Notes: generated by a model from the letters alone, not told the origin. 64,000 nt of DNA from JABILX01 sp041648305 (GCA_041648305.1 JBAZPI010000001.1:1-64000), one strand, 5' to 3'; numbered from the stretch's first letter, positions 52,588 to 61,730 are shown. Numbers and translations: made by a program.

Positions 52588-52664
52588 GCCCGCGTAGCTC
52601 AGCTGGATAGAGCAGTGCCCCTCTAAGGCAACGGTCACAGGTTCAAATCCTGTCGCGGGTACCA
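52588..52664 (+). tRNA. tRNA-Arg (anticodon TCT) with C33
   Basis: Cloverleaf with acceptor GCCCGCG/CGCGGGT (first pair G-T), D stem GCTC/GAGC, anticodon stem GTGCC/GGCAA (outer pair mismatched), T stem ACAGG/CCTGT, discriminator A and encoded CCA. The anticodon loop is CCTCTAA, which gives TCT but puts C at position 33, where U is almost universal. A TAAAAT -10 with TCCCCTCG after it lies upstream near 52546-52559. Confidence 0.9.
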
Positions 52665-52666
52665 TA

Positions 52667-52689
52667 GAAAAATCGCAAAGCGATTTTTC
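52667..52689 (+). terminator. Hairpin after tRNA-Arg, possible terminator
   Basis: GAAAAATCGC (52667-52676), loop AAA, GCGATTTTTC (52680-52689): a perfect 10-bp stem with T-rich 3' arm. A second hairpin CACGCC/GGCGTG follows at 52695-52709. Confidence 0.55.
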
Positions 52690-52790
52690 GCCGACACGCC
52701 AAAGGCGTGAAGGTCTTGTCCAACAGCGAATTTTTCCTATTGACCTACACTCAGTAAAAATGATTAACTAGCCCCTCATAATCAATTTTC

Positions 52791-54152
52791 ATGGAAGAAC
52801 CAGTACCAGAAAGAGACCACTCTAAGGCTAGAATGGTAAGCGGTAGCCCCCAAATCGTCACAAGTGAAGAGACAGTGGCAACGGAAGAACCCACTACAGC
52901 AGAACCCTCCACAAATGGTTGTTCTTTATACGATCCTTATGCGATTTCTCAAAGACTAAGAGCTCTCGTTGAGATGACCTACGAACTTCAAACCATAGGC
53001 GAGGAATTAAGAGGGAAAATAATGGCCCTTGTAGCAGTTCTGGAAAACAGAGATTTCGATGAAAGCTCATTATCCGCAAAAGCTCCACAACTAATTTTTA
53101 GGAAAAGGAACAGAGGCATGCACGCAAGGACAAGAACTGCGAATCTTCCTCACCACCAAAAAGCAATGGAAGTAATGAACGGAATCCAGACAGAAGCACT
53201 GAGAGCACTTTCGATAATAGCTCCCAAAGACGATCCCTTATTTGAATTGTGGCTAGCAGAAAATCTCGAATATACAAAAACAGAAGATAAAAATTCAATT
53301 GGAGAAGACGCTTTACGACTATTGGGGGGAAGATTATCAGGAAGAAAAGTCTACACAGATGAACTAATCCAAGAACTAGAAACATTAAGAGGAGAAAAAA
53401 TAACGGGGAAAGGTAGTTTGAACAGTGCACTTACCGGAGTAAGAAATCGAACGAATGGAAGCAGATTCGAGTTAAAAATTGGAGCTGAACCTCAAAAAAA
53501 AGGTGGGGGACGCAGATTTTATCATTGGATAAATATCAATTCAGGAGATGTCGTAGATGGAGAATTACTAGCACAGAAAATATGGGCTGCAAAAATGTCA
53601 ACGCCCGGGATGAGCGGAGACAGAGAAGCAAACATAGCCGTTATCATGAATAAACCAAAAAATACAAGAATTTCAATAGACGATATGATCGAAGAAAGAG
53701 GTCTGACGGCTTTACAAGAAAAAGATCCGGAAATTGTCGGGAATAAAGTCCATCGTTCGATGAGCGCAGCAATCGCTCGTATAGAAACAAGTCCCCTGGA
53801 ATTCACCAAGGAATTTACGATAAGGAGAATAGGGGCAAGAGGAGGATGTCAGGCAAATGTAGAGTACGTCTTAATGAATCGCACAGAATCAATTGAAAAT
53901 TGGCTCGAGAAAATGAATACGGTTCCAGGCAGTATAAGAGACAGAGTCCTTAGGAAAATGTTCGAATACAATCTCGGCACAGAGTTCACGTCAGAACAGT
54001 TAGTCGCGTTATTGGCAGCAGACGAATTTGAGACAAATACAAAAAGAGTAAATGACGCATTAAGAGTAGTTTCGGAAAGAGGTGAAAAGACCGAATATGA
54101 GTTAGCTCAAAGAAGGGAGGGCCACTCAACATATCACAGAATAAAAATCTAA
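52791..54152 (+). CDS. Hypothetical protein with three winged-helix-like repeats, 453 aa
   Basis: Not recognised as a known family. After a polar N-terminus and a helical part (~45-100) there are three similar blocks, each a helix-helix-strand pattern ending in a strand with YHWI, YVLM or YHRI: ~180-255 (KVYTDELIQELE ... GGGRRFYHWI), ~290-375 (ISIDDMIEERGL ... VEYVLM), and ~395-453 (FTSEQLVALLAA ... STYHRIKI). This resembles tandem winged helices that bind nucleic acid. It is followed in convergent orientation by the M23-SLH gene. TTGACC (52740-52745) upstream with TTAACT 18 bp on may be the promoter. Confidence 0.65.
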   Translation: MEEPVPERDHSKARMVSGSPQIVTSEETVATEEPTTAEPSTNGCSLYDPYAISQRLRALVEMTYELQTIGEELRGKIMALVAVLENRDFDESSLSAKAPQLIFRKRNRGMHARTRTANLPHHQKAMEVMNGIQTEALRALSIIAPKDDPLFELWLAENLEYTKTEDKNSIGEDALRLLGGRLSGRKVYTDELIQELETLRGEKITGKGSLNSALTGVRNRTNGSRFELKIGAEPQKKGGGRRFYHWININSGDVVDGELLAQKIWAAKMSTPGMSGDREANIAVIMNKPKNTRISIDDMIEERGLTALQEKDPEIVGNKVHRSMSAAIARIETSPLEFTKEFTIRRIGARGGCQANVEYVLMNRTESIENWLEKMNTVPGSIRDRVLRKMFEYNLGTEFTSEQLVALLAADEFETNTKRVNDALRVVSERGEKTEYELAQRREGHSTYHRIKI

Positions 54153-54155
54153 AAA

Positions 54156-56045
54156 CTAGTCCACCATCACCCTCCACATAGCCTCGGCGACATCACTTCG
54201 TTTCATGCCGGTTGCAGGCCAAGCTCGAAGATTGCTATCGATTATTCCTTCATCTTTTGCGTAATCAAAATAAGGGGCAAACCAAGCGCCCTTATCAACA
54301 TCTTTGAATGGATCCTCCTTCAAATTCTTAGAAACTTTCACCTCCATCGCTGTAAGTAAAATTTTCAGGAATTCGGCGCGGCTCACGACATTGCCAGCCC
54401 TGAAACTACCATCGGGGTAGCCTGCGACAATTGATCTTAAATGAGCGGTGGAAACATATTTATAGTACCATTCACTCTCGGCAACATCTTTAAAAGGCAG
54501 ATCGCCAACTTCCATGCTCGCATGGATTCCTTCAAGCACAAATCGTAGTGCCTCAGCCCTCGTGACAGTATTATCAGGCCTGAACGTCCCATCCGGATAT
54601 CCGCTAATAACTCCATTTTCAGCCAAATAAGTTATAGCCTCATAATTTTCATGAGACGCAGAAACGTCAGAGAACGAAGAGACAGTTTCTTGAGGTTCTT
54701 CCTCCATTTCAGTAACTTCAAACCAGTCTGAGTAGAAAACGTCCTGTCCGAAAGTAACTTTAATTCTTGTTTTTCCGGGCCTTAGATTGGCAACACTTAA
54801 CTTAATTTTCCCTTCATCAAAATCACCGGAAGACAATCGAGTTTTTTCAAGCTCTCCGATATCATTGTCCAAGGATAAATTGACCAATCCATCAAAATCG
54901 CCTTCATAAGCACCCGAACTCTCATCCTTTGCGTAAATCGTAAAATAAGCTGTGACACCCTCCTCGTAAGAAGCGCGAATCACAACTTCAAATTGTACTT
55001 TTTCAGGGCTGGCTTCAACGACAGTAGAAGGATCGTAAGGTTCCTCCTCAACTACTTCGGCCGCAGGTTCGGGTTCGACCACAGGCGTAGTCGCAGGCTC
55101 GACAACAGGCTCAACCTCAGCCGCAGTCTCGGCCTCCGTAGCCTCCGTAGCCGCATTCTCAACAACAGTCGCGCTCGGATCCAAATATTTCTGCACGTAC
55201 ATCATCGGATTAACAGTCGTAGCTGTAGCTCTGTCCTTCCCAAGCCCAGCATTCACCGCGGTAAAAAAATCCAATCCTGCGTCTTTCGCCTCCTGCCAAG
55301 TGAATGGCCAATAAGGATGCCAATCGGCATTGCCATTATCGATTTGGAAGTGCAGATGAGGAGTGGTTGCGGTCCCGGACTCTCCGGACAAACCGATTTG
55401 ATCGCCCTTGTCCACAACCTGCCCTTCAGAAACCAAAACGGAATCCAAATGCGAATAAGAAGAATAATAAGTCGTAAAACTGTTTGAATTATCGATGGTT
55501 GGGAAATTTCTGTGTTCAACAACGACATGATTCCCAAATCCGCTTGACTGCACGCTCACTTTCGAAACAACCCCGTTCCCAATCGCGAAAACCGGAGTTC
55601 CTTTCGGCACCTTGATATCGACAGCCAAATGACTTCCACTATATTCGGTAGCATCCAAACTGTAATTGCCCATATACGGAACACTATAAGTAATTTTCGC
55701 GTTCCTCAAATCCTCAGTATCTGGATCTCCCCATTTCAAAGATGTAAAAGACGTTTTAAAATCATTCGGGTCATAGTACGGAGTGGAAACAAACTTGTTC
55801 GAAGGAATTGACGTATAAACGCTCTTGTATTCCTCGGTAGTCAACTTCGCCCAATTCGGTACCTTTTGTATGGGATAAACAGTTCCGTCAAAAGACTTAT
55901 GCATAATCGTTGGAATCAAACTTGTTTTCAACACAGTAGCGTTTTGCTGCACCAAAAACACCGAGAACGTCATAAAGATGGTCAAAGCAAACCAAGAAAA
56001 AAGTCTAAACCATCTCTTGTGCATTAATAAATCGCGTTTGTGCAT
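54156..56045 (-). CDS. M23 peptidase with three SLH domains (S-layer-anchored)
   Basis: 629 aa. An N-terminal signal or anchor helix (WFALTIFMTFSVFLV) is followed by an M23 domain (~115-260) with SHLAVDIKV and PHLHFQ, supplying the HxxxD and HxH zinc ligands. A Glu/Pro/Val-rich linker (~290-345) leads to a beta-rich domain (~345-450), then three SLH domains (~460-629; SFSDVSASHENYEAI, FKDVAESEWYYKYV, FKDVDKGAWFAPYF). SLH domains bind pyruvylated wall polymers, which CsaB (26740) would make. Two in-frame ATGs (56045 and 56024) begin MHKR. The promoter TTGATT-17-TATAAT precedes the first. Confidence 0.9.
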   Translation of the reverse strand: MHKRDLLMHKRWFRLFSWFALTIFMTFSVFLVQQNATVLKTSLIPTIMHKSFDGTVYPIQKVPNWAKLTTEEYKSVYTSIPSNKFVSTPYYDPNDFKTSFTSLKWGDPDTEDLRNAKITYSVPYMGNYSLDATEYSGSHLAVDIKVPKGTPVFAIGNGVVSKVSVQSSGFGNHVVVEHRNFPTIDNSNSFTTYYSSYSHLDSVLVSEGQVVDKGDQIGLSGESGTATTPHLHFQIDNGNADWHPYWPFTWQEAKDAGLDFFTAVNAGLGKDRATATTVNPMMYVQKYLDPSATVVENAATEATEAETAAEVEPVVEPATTPVVEPEPAAEVVEEEPYDPSTVVEASPEKVQFEVVIRASYEEGVTAYFTIYAKDESSGAYEGDFDGLVNLSLDNDIGELEKTRLSSGDFDEGKIKLSVANLRPGKTRIKVTFGQDVFYSDWFEVTEMEEEPQETVSSFSDVSASHENYEAITYLAENGVISGYPDGTFRPDNTVTRAEALRFVLEGIHASMEVGDLPFKDVAESEWYYKYVSTAHLRSIVAGYPDGSFRAGNVVSRAEFLKILLTAMEVKVSKNLKEDPFKDVDKGAWFAPYFDYAKDEGIIDSNLRAWPATGMKRSDVAEAMWRVMVD

Positions 56046-56077
56046 TTGTGTTTGTTTTTTATTTCTTGTATCCTAAA

Positions 56078-56106
56078 ATTATATCAGATTTAACCTGAAA
56101 AATCAA
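56078..56106 (-). promoter_or_regulatory. Promoter of the M23-SLH gene
   Basis: Minus strand TTGATT (56106-56101), 17-bp spacer, TATAAT (56083-56078) with a TG extended -10. The -35 abuts the divergent tsaE ATG, so transcription of the two genes is likely linked. Confidence 0.65.
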
Positions 56107-56571
56107 ATGGAAGAGTTCGTCTCAAAATCAGAGGAAGAGACGCTTGGGTTCGCGGGGAAATTCATTGAGCACGCGCGCAAGCGCGCTGACCGGTGCGACG
56201 CCCATGCCAGCGATAAGGCAGGTGGCAAAAGAGTGATTTGTCTTTTTGGTGATCTCGGCAGCGGAAAAACAGTCTTTGTGAAAGGAATCGCGAAAGCCTT
56301 AGGGATAAGCTCTTATACTGTAAAAAGCCCGACTTATACGTTCATTCGTGAATATACGCATAACAAAGGCAAATTGGTTCATGTCGATTTATATCGTATA
56401 GAAAAACCTGATGATCTTTTATCCGAACAAATAAAAGAGTTCGTGGACCAAAAGGGGACGTTGGTTGTGATTGAATGGGCCGACAAACTGGGAAAAGAAT
56501 TGCCGGAAAATCACAAAGACGTTTGCTTCGAATACATAGATGAAAACATCAGGAAAATCTCAATATTCTAA
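56107..56571 (+). CDS. tsaE: tRNA N6-threonylcarbamoyladenosine ATPase TsaE
   Basis: An ATPase of the TsaBDE complex that makes t6A37 in ANN-decoding tRNAs. 154 aa, with the P-loop LFGDLGSGKTVFVKG, the SPTYTFIREY switch, VHVDLYRIE and VIEWADKL, all family marks. An N-terminal insertion of ~20 residues (ARKRADRCDAHASDKAGGKR) separates the first helix from the P-loop strand. Its DNA is GC-rich with GCGCGC inverted repeats and may be a distant member of the in-frame element family. tsaB and tsaD are not nearby. Confidence 0.92.
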   Translation: MEEFVSKSEEETLGFAGKFIEHARKRADRCDAHASDKAGGKRVICLFGDLGSGKTVFVKGIAKALGISSYTVKSPTYTFIREYTHNKGKLVHVDLYRIEKPDDLLSEQIKEFVDQKGTLVVIEWADKLGKELPENHKDVCFEYIDENIRKISIF

Positions 56572-56584
56572 CCCTAAAATCCGG

Positions 56585-57079
56585 ATGATTGACGCAAAAT
56601 ACATCTACGGTCTGTACAAGAAATACCACGTACCCCGGAAAGTGATTGAACACATGGTTAAGGTCGCAAAATTATCAGAAAAGCTTTGCGATAAATTCGC
56701 GAAAAGGGGATATAAGATCAACAAAAATTTGGTCATCGAAGCCGCTCTGCTACACGACCTTGTTCGCGTTTACGGAGGAGAAGGGCACGGAGAAGCGGCA
56801 TACAAAATTTTAAAAAACTTAAATCTTAAAAAAGTTGCAATTCTAGTCCGCCAACACGCGTTCAAAAGGGTGGACGATTTAAAGAGCTGGGAAGAAAAAA
56901 TCCTCTACTACGCGGACAAAAGAATCGAAGGCACCAAAAAAGTATGGCTAAGAACTAGATTGCGAAAAATAAGAAAAAGAGCTCTGGCCGCAGGAGTTCC
57001 ACTCAAGAAAATACTTTCGATAGAAAAAAAGGTTTTTAAATTGGAACGCGAAATTAAAAACGCACTATCTGGCCGCTGA
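56585..57079 (+). CDS. HD-domain phosphohydrolase-like protein
   Basis: 164 aa from the ATG at 56585. The frame extends back to 56540, inside tsaE. The HD motif is visible: an initial His in VIEHMVKVAKLSEKL, His-Asp in EAALLHDLVR, His in GHGEAAYKIL, and Asp in ILYYADKRIEG, as in the HD metal-dependent phosphohydrolases acting on nucleotides. The C-terminus is basic. The gap to tsaE is 13 bp, so cotranscription is probable. It converges with the 3D-domain gene and overlaps it by 15 bp. The substrate is unknown. Confidence 0.8.
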   Translation: MIDAKYIYGLYKKYHVPRKVIEHMVKVAKLSEKLCDKFAKRGYKINKNLVIEAALLHDLVRVYGGEGHGEAAYKILKNLNLKKVAILVRQHAFKRVDDLKSWEEKILYYADKRIEGTKKVWLRTRLRKIRKRALAAGVPLKKILSIEKKVFKLEREIKNALSGR

Positions 57080-58636
57080 CACTTTCTCGGACTTCACGCG
57101 CTTTTCGCTGATCTTTTTATTGTAATAATTCTTTGAAGCGATAATTTCATTCAACTTTGCTCGTGTCTGCGAACCGAAAACACCGGCGTATTCGGAATTT
57201 TCATCGCCAACCAAACCGTAAATTTGCTGAAACTTAAATACGGCGTGAGATGTAACCTCTCCGTAATTGCCGGTTGGATCGATCCTGAGTAAACTTAAAT
57301 TTTTCAATTCCTGTTGGAGGCGCGTAACCTCCGGGCCAACATCCCCAAGTTTTAGATCGGTATGCATTGGAGGAGCAAGAACCTGCTCACTTCTAACCAA
57401 TAATCCAATTTCGTCGTTCGCATGAGCAACCGGGATTTCAATCTTGCCATTTTTAAGAGCATCATTCAATTTCAAGGTTAAAGTAGAAAGTGTTCGCGGC
57501 CCAAAATACGAAGCGCCATAATCGGACGCGTTATCCAAAACATTGTTATCTATTTGAAATTTCAAAACGGCTTTAGACGTTTTCGAATCGTATGAACCAT
57601 TTACATCAACGTCATAACCAAGGACGCTCAGAGCCTTTTGGAGTTTTTTAACTGCATCAGGATCCTGCGTATCGGGGCCTAAATTCACTTTTGGGGAAAG
57701 TTCCTCTTTCCTGGTAAGAATTTCTTTCTCAAGCGCATCGCGAGTCGATGGGCCGAAATGTCCGGCTCCAAGATCGGCTATGCTTTGAACAAGCCCTTTA
57801 TCTTTTTGGAAAACATAAATTGCCATCCTTGTTTCATCCCCAAAATATCCATTCACAATCCCATTAAAGTATCCCAATTGCTTCAAATATTCCTGTAAGC
57901 TTTTAACTTCATCGCCTTCACTCAAATACCAGAGATCTTCCGGGAACAATCTATCTGGCTTTGGCGCCGAATTACCGGCAAAAGATGAATCTTGATAATA
58001 TTCAGGTATATAAAAGTACTCCTGATTGATTTTTTCATCCGGATCATACCCCGGAATCTCAACATCCTCGGCAATATTGTTATCAATACCATATATGGTT
58101 ACTTCGACAGTTCGGAGCCCCCAACTCAAAGCTCTTTCCAACCCCTTATCACCATATCCCATCCACAAATCCAATCTGTCATGTTTAGGGCCGCCGACTC
58201 CTCCTTCTCCTTCTTCTCCTTCCTTCACGGCCTCAACTATAGCTCCACCGCGATCATGCACGGCGGTCATTCCAATTCCTGGGATATACATCTTTGTTCC
58301 AAATTGATAACTTTTCGGAGCCGCGATCATCCCGGGATAAACTTGCGTTCCATCCGCTCCATTCGTACCTCGCCCATTCAGCCTGATGTCCCCCTGATAT
58401 GATCCGGTAACATAATGGTATTGACCCGGAAGGGGAGAGTAGTACGCCGAAATACTAAAAGTATGAGTGTAGGGATAGGCTACGGAATCTGCGCTCCCGT
58501 CGGTTTCTGTGTTTTCTGCGCCTTCTAGGGCAAACGCAGTCCCATTGCCAACGAAATTCAAGCAATGAACGAACGTTACCGAAACTGCGACCAAAACCGC
58601 GGTTAACGGAACTATAAATCTATATTTGTTTTTCAT
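57065..58636 (-). CDS. Secreted 3D-domain protein with peptidoglycan-binding repeats
   Basis: 523 aa from the ATG at 58636, which gives a normal signal peptide (FIVPLTAVLVAVSVTFV). The frame is open to 58681, upstream of the TATAAT. A 3D/RlpA-like double-psi barrel (~60-185) carries AVHDRGGAI and DRLDLWMGYG, the catalytic-Asp-type residues of lytic enzymes such as MltA and stationary-phase survival-factor domains. Three PG_binding_1 repeats follow (~238-305, ~325-395, ~425-500; e.g. SLQEYLKQLGYFNG, KLQKALSVLGYDV, RLQQELKNLSLL). A Gly/Glu loop (~165) interrupts the barrel. Probably a wall-remodelling enzyme. Confidence 0.85.
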   Translation of the reverse strand: MKNKYRFIVPLTAVLVAVSVTFVHCLNFVGNGTAFALEGAENTETDGSADSVAYPYTHTFSISAYYSPLPGQYHYVTGSYQGDIRLNGRGTNGADGTQVYPGMIAAPKSYQFGTKMYIPGIGMTAVHDRGGAIVEAVKEGEEGEGGVGGPKHDRLDLWMGYGDKGLERALSWGLRTVEVTIYGIDNNIAEDVEIPGYDPDEKINQEYFYIPEYYQDSSFAGNSAPKPDRLFPEDLWYLSEGDEVKSLQEYLKQLGYFNGIVNGYFGDETRMAIYVFQKDKGLVQSIADLGAGHFGPSTRDALEKEILTRKEELSPKVNLGPDTQDPDAVKKLQKALSVLGYDVDVNGSYDSKTSKAVLKFQIDNNVLDNASDYGASYFGPRTLSTLTLKLNDALKNGKIEIPVAHANDEIGLLVRSEQVLAPPMHTDLKLGDVGPEVTRLQQELKNLSLLRIDPTGNYGEVTSHAVFKFQQIYGLVGDENSEYAGVFGSQTRAKLNEIIASKNYYNKKISEKRVKSEKVSAAR

Positions 58637-58669
58637 TTTTGTTTTTATTTTGTAGAAAGTTTTCAGAAA

Positions 58670-58678
58670 ATTATACCA
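58670..58678 (-). promoter_or_regulatory. Extended -10 promoter of the 3D-domain gene
   Basis: Minus strand TGGTATAAT (58678-58670), about 33 nt before the ATG at 58636. Confidence 0.55.
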
Positions 58679-58708
58679 CAAAAAGCCCTCTCAAGTCTCT
58701 AAGAGGTC

Positions 58709-58737
58709 TTGACAAAATCCAGTTCCGGGCTTACAGT
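58709..58737 (+). promoter_or_regulatory. Promoter of the 58763 gene
   Basis: TTGACA (58709-58714), 17-bp spacer, TACAGT (58732-58737), 25 nt before the ATG. It is the second consensus -35 of the window after the DGR target promoter. Confidence 0.65.
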
Positions 58738-58762
58738 TTGCGTACTTTTTTAATTTTATTCT

Positions 58763-59209
58763 ATGTCTAATACTGACAGGCCTGTGGAACAAGCACAGGG
58801 AGGAGATACTCCTTCCATTGAAAAATTGAAACGACAGAATAATGTTCTTGCTGCAACTACTGCGGTTCTTGGTGTTATAGGTGTTGTTACCGCATTGTGT
58901 ACAGGTGTTTTACGTGATGGTATTTACGAAAGGAAAAATGAAAAACTAACTTGTAATGCTATTGCAAGTGGCGAGGATCCCAACACTCAAGATTTTACTG
59001 TTATGTTGGTACCGCCTGCTGAAGGCGAAGCTTTAGTGCCTAGCCTCTCCGCGTCTGGACATACAAAGTTAATTAATGTAGTGCAAGAGGATGTTGACCT
59101 GGTGGTTAGGGGCTGTAAGGAACGTTACGGAATAGTTGTGACACCTGCTCAGGTAGGAAAAGCTGTTTCAAGTTTTCTTCCTAAAACAACGGTGGCCCCA
59201 AATCCATAG
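58763..59209 (+). CDS. Small membrane-anchored hypothetical protein, 148 aa
   Basis: Not recognised. Residues ~28-48 (VLAATTAVLGVIGVVTAL) form a single membrane helix after a polar N-terminus. The remaining ~95 residues contain two cysteines (LTCNAI and RGCKERYG) that could pair outside the cell. Base composition and codon use look less GC-rich than the neighbours, with many GTT and GCT codons. It is preceded by a consensus promoter and converges with, and overlaps by 29 bp, the ATPase gene. Confidence 0.65.
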   Translation: MSNTDRPVEQAQGGDTPSIEKLKRQNNVLAATTAVLGVIGVVTALCTGVLRDGIYERKNEKLTCNAIASGEDPNTQDFTVMLVPPAEGEALVPSLSASGHTKLINVVQEDVDLVVRGCKERYGIVVTPAQVGKAVSSFLPKTTVAPNP

Positions 59210-61721
59210 GAGCGCCTCCTCCTTTCCCGGTATCAACAATATCAGCTCCAATTCTTCTGATAATCTCTCTCTCGACGATGTCTCTGTCGCGGCCATATTT
59301 CAGCCTTGAAAGTTGTTTATAAGCCTCGGCAGCCTGTTTGTCTCCTTCCTCCAGATAAGGATTGCAAGGAGTAATACTGAAAGGTCGGCTGGGCTGGGTA
59401 TCGACAGAAAGCTTCATTACAGCCTTATATTTATCAATATTGATCAAATCCTGGTCACTGAACACGGGTGCCATTTCCTTAGCCATATGCTCGGCATCCT
59501 GCGCGCCGATCTTGTAACACATCATTGTTCCTATATTCCCAAACACGGCGTCCTTAACCTTAGAATGACCCTGTTTTATGCCACTCTTATTATCCTCAAG
59601 CTGTGCGAGATACTGATGAGCGATAATCAAGCCAAGACGGTACTTACGAGCCTCAGAAAGAATAGTTTCAATACTCTCTGTAACGTAGTTCTGGAACTCA
59701 TCGATATATAGAAAGAAATCACGTCTCTGCTCCTTCGGAACTTTCTGGCGCTTCATAGCCGCCATCTGGATCTTTTGAACGATCACAAGACCGAGGAGTT
59801 TGGAATTTACCTCTCCAACACTACCTTTGGAAAGATTCATTAGCAGAATTTTTCCCTCCTGCATTACCTTGAAAAAGTCAAAAGCGCTTCGCGTCTGTCC
59901 AATAATATTTCGCATCATTGTATTCGTGATAAATTGCCCGAATTTAGCGGCAAAATAGGGGATCATTTCCTGTTTTTCACGTTGACCGGTCTTTGCCATT
60001 TGGTGCTCCCAGAAGCTTCGTACAACCGGATTGGTAACATGCTTTGTTTTTAATCTTTGAAAATCATCATCAGTAAACAAGCGAACTACATCTGTCAAAG
60101 CCGATCCTCCGGGATCAGACATCAGCGTCAAACAGCCATTTCGGAAATAATCCTGAATTCGCGGTCCAAAAACTTCTTCATCAAACAACTTGATCATGAT
60201 ATTCATCGCATCCAAAGCCACCAATTCTTTTTCCTCCCAAGTATCCCCCTCAAGCAAATTCAATCCCAACGGACGTTCCATATCAGACGGATCGAAATAA
60301 ATGACATCATCCGCTCTTTCACGAGGAATAAAAGGCAAAATATCCTCAATTAACGATCCATGTGGATCAACGACCGCAATCCCTTTGCCTTCCCTGAGAT
60401 CCTGACGGATCATCACCTGCAAAGTGGAAGATTTACCGGTACCCGTTTGCCCGATAAGATAAAAATGCCTAAATCTGTCCTCAGTTTTCATCCTGATTTC
60501 CCTCTTATCCCCACGGAAAACATTGTGTCCCAACAACAGCCCTTCCGTAGGAATATTCGAAGGAGCCGGAGCAATCTTGAAGTTCTGCCATGCTATCTGC
60601 GGATATTTATTGAATCTTATATTCGGAACGTGAAACAGACCTGCCAATTCTTCACTGGATAAAATCGTTTTATTCCTGCATAACCACAGAAAAACACTGC
60701 GTCTGAAATGTCTAAAGACAAAATTCTTAATAAGATTTTTATTGTTATGCCAGTAAGAAGTTCTGAAAGCATTGTTGTTTGAAAAGGTATATTGAGCGAA
60801 AGCATTTTTCAAACTCTCGGCATGTTCAACGGCAGTTTTCTTATTCTCAGAAGCGGCAATCACTCTGATAACCACTTCAAACCCCGGTTTTGAGTTCTTT
60901 TCCTCCATAGCCTTAACTTCGTCATCGGTAATCGGAGTAGTCCTGGTAGTTACACCATCTGCGCCGAGATTCAACATGCCCTTCTCTCCACGAAACAGTA
61001 AATCAAAAAACGCCCTGAACCAAGTCAACGGATTGAAAACAGAAAATCCTTTCTTAAGTTTATTATGGAATTTTTTCTCAGCAACATTTCTACCTTTTTC
61101 CTGCCAACCATCTTTTTTGGGTCTTATCATAATTTGAATAGCAGCTCCCTCGTCCTTGCCGATTTTTGAAAGAGAATTAACGACATTATTCAAAGGATCG
61201 GAAGTGAGACGTTGATAAGTCTTAACGGGGAAAGCGTAATTCTTCTCCAAAAAGATATAATGTCCGGCTACTTTGCTATTCGGTTGGAAAATATTGTAAT
61301 CATCGACTTTTTCGACATGAGAATCAGGGTAAAAAGCAGTTAACTGCTTTTCAATATGATCAACCAAATTGCGAGGACAAACTACAAAGAAATGCACCAG
61401 TCCGTCCAAAACCGCATATTCAAAAGAAAAGAATTCTTGAGACTTAAATACCCTATACCAACGTTCAATATACAAACTATGCAAAGCCTCGTAAAAATGA
61501 GTCATCACAGCGACGATTTCCTTAAAATCCTTCGTGGCGGAATATTTTTCTCCTTCAATTTCACGATCTTCTTTCGATTCTTTTTTAGGAACTCTTATAT
61601 CAAGAAAAACCATGTTCAAAGACCTGTTGATATTTGATTGATATCTGATTAACTTTATTATAATCAACACAACAGCGCCCACCCCCACTACCGCCAATGA
61701 TATTAATATCCATATGTTCAT
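59181..61721 (-). CDS. TraG/HerA-type membrane ATPase
   Basis: 846 aa. An N-terminal membrane helix (ILISLAVVGVGAVVLIIIKL) is followed by a ~380-residue domain of unknown fold. The ATPase domain has GQTGTGKSS (Walker A, ~427), DPHGSLIEDI, the FFLYIDEFQNYV Walker B (~670), and a motif-3-like AHQYLAQL. This resembles type IV secretion coupling proteins (TraD/VirD4) and HerA-FtsK relatives common in CPR genomes. The Gly-rich C-terminus ends in PMDLGPPLF. No relaxase, VirB4 or pilus gene is near, so it may move DNA or protein across the membrane in another system. It has its own promoter. Confidence 0.82.
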   Translation of the reverse strand: MNIWILISLAVVGVGAVVLIIIKLIRYQSNINRSLNMVFLDIRVPKKESKEDREIEGEKYSATKDFKEIVAVMTHFYEALHSLYIERWYRVFKSQEFFSFEYAVLDGLVHFFVVCPRNLVDHIEKQLTAFYPDSHVEKVDDYNIFQPNSKVAGHYIFLEKNYAFPVKTYQRLTSDPLNNVVNSLSKIGKDEGAAIQIMIRPKKDGWQEKGRNVAEKKFHNKLKKGFSVFNPLTWFRAFFDLLFRGEKGMLNLGADGVTTRTTPITDDEVKAMEEKNSKPGFEVVIRVIAASENKKTAVEHAESLKNAFAQYTFSNNNAFRTSYWHNNKNLIKNFVFRHFRRSVFLWLCRNKTILSSEELAGLFHVPNIRFNKYPQIAWQNFKIAPAPSNIPTEGLLLGHNVFRGDKREIRMKTEDRFRHFYLIGQTGTGKSSTLQVMIRQDLREGKGIAVVDPHGSLIEDILPFIPRERADDVIYFDPSDMERPLGLNLLEGDTWEEKELVALDAMNIMIKLFDEEVFGPRIQDYFRNGCLTLMSDPGGSALTDVVRLFTDDDFQRLKTKHVTNPVVRSFWEHQMAKTGQREKQEMIPYFAAKFGQFITNTMMRNIIGQTRSAFDFFKVMQEGKILLMNLSKGSVGEVNSKLLGLVIVQKIQMAAMKRQKVPKEQRRDFFLYIDEFQNYVTESIETILSEARKYRLGLIIAHQYLAQLEDNKSGIKQGHSKVKDAVFGNIGTMMCYKIGAQDAEHMAKEMAPVFSDQDLINIDKYKAVMKLSVDTQPSRPFSITPCNPYLEEGDKQAAEAYKQLSRLKYGRDRDIVEREIIRRIGADIVDTGKGGGAPMDLGPPLF

Positions 61722-61730
61722 GACCCTATT

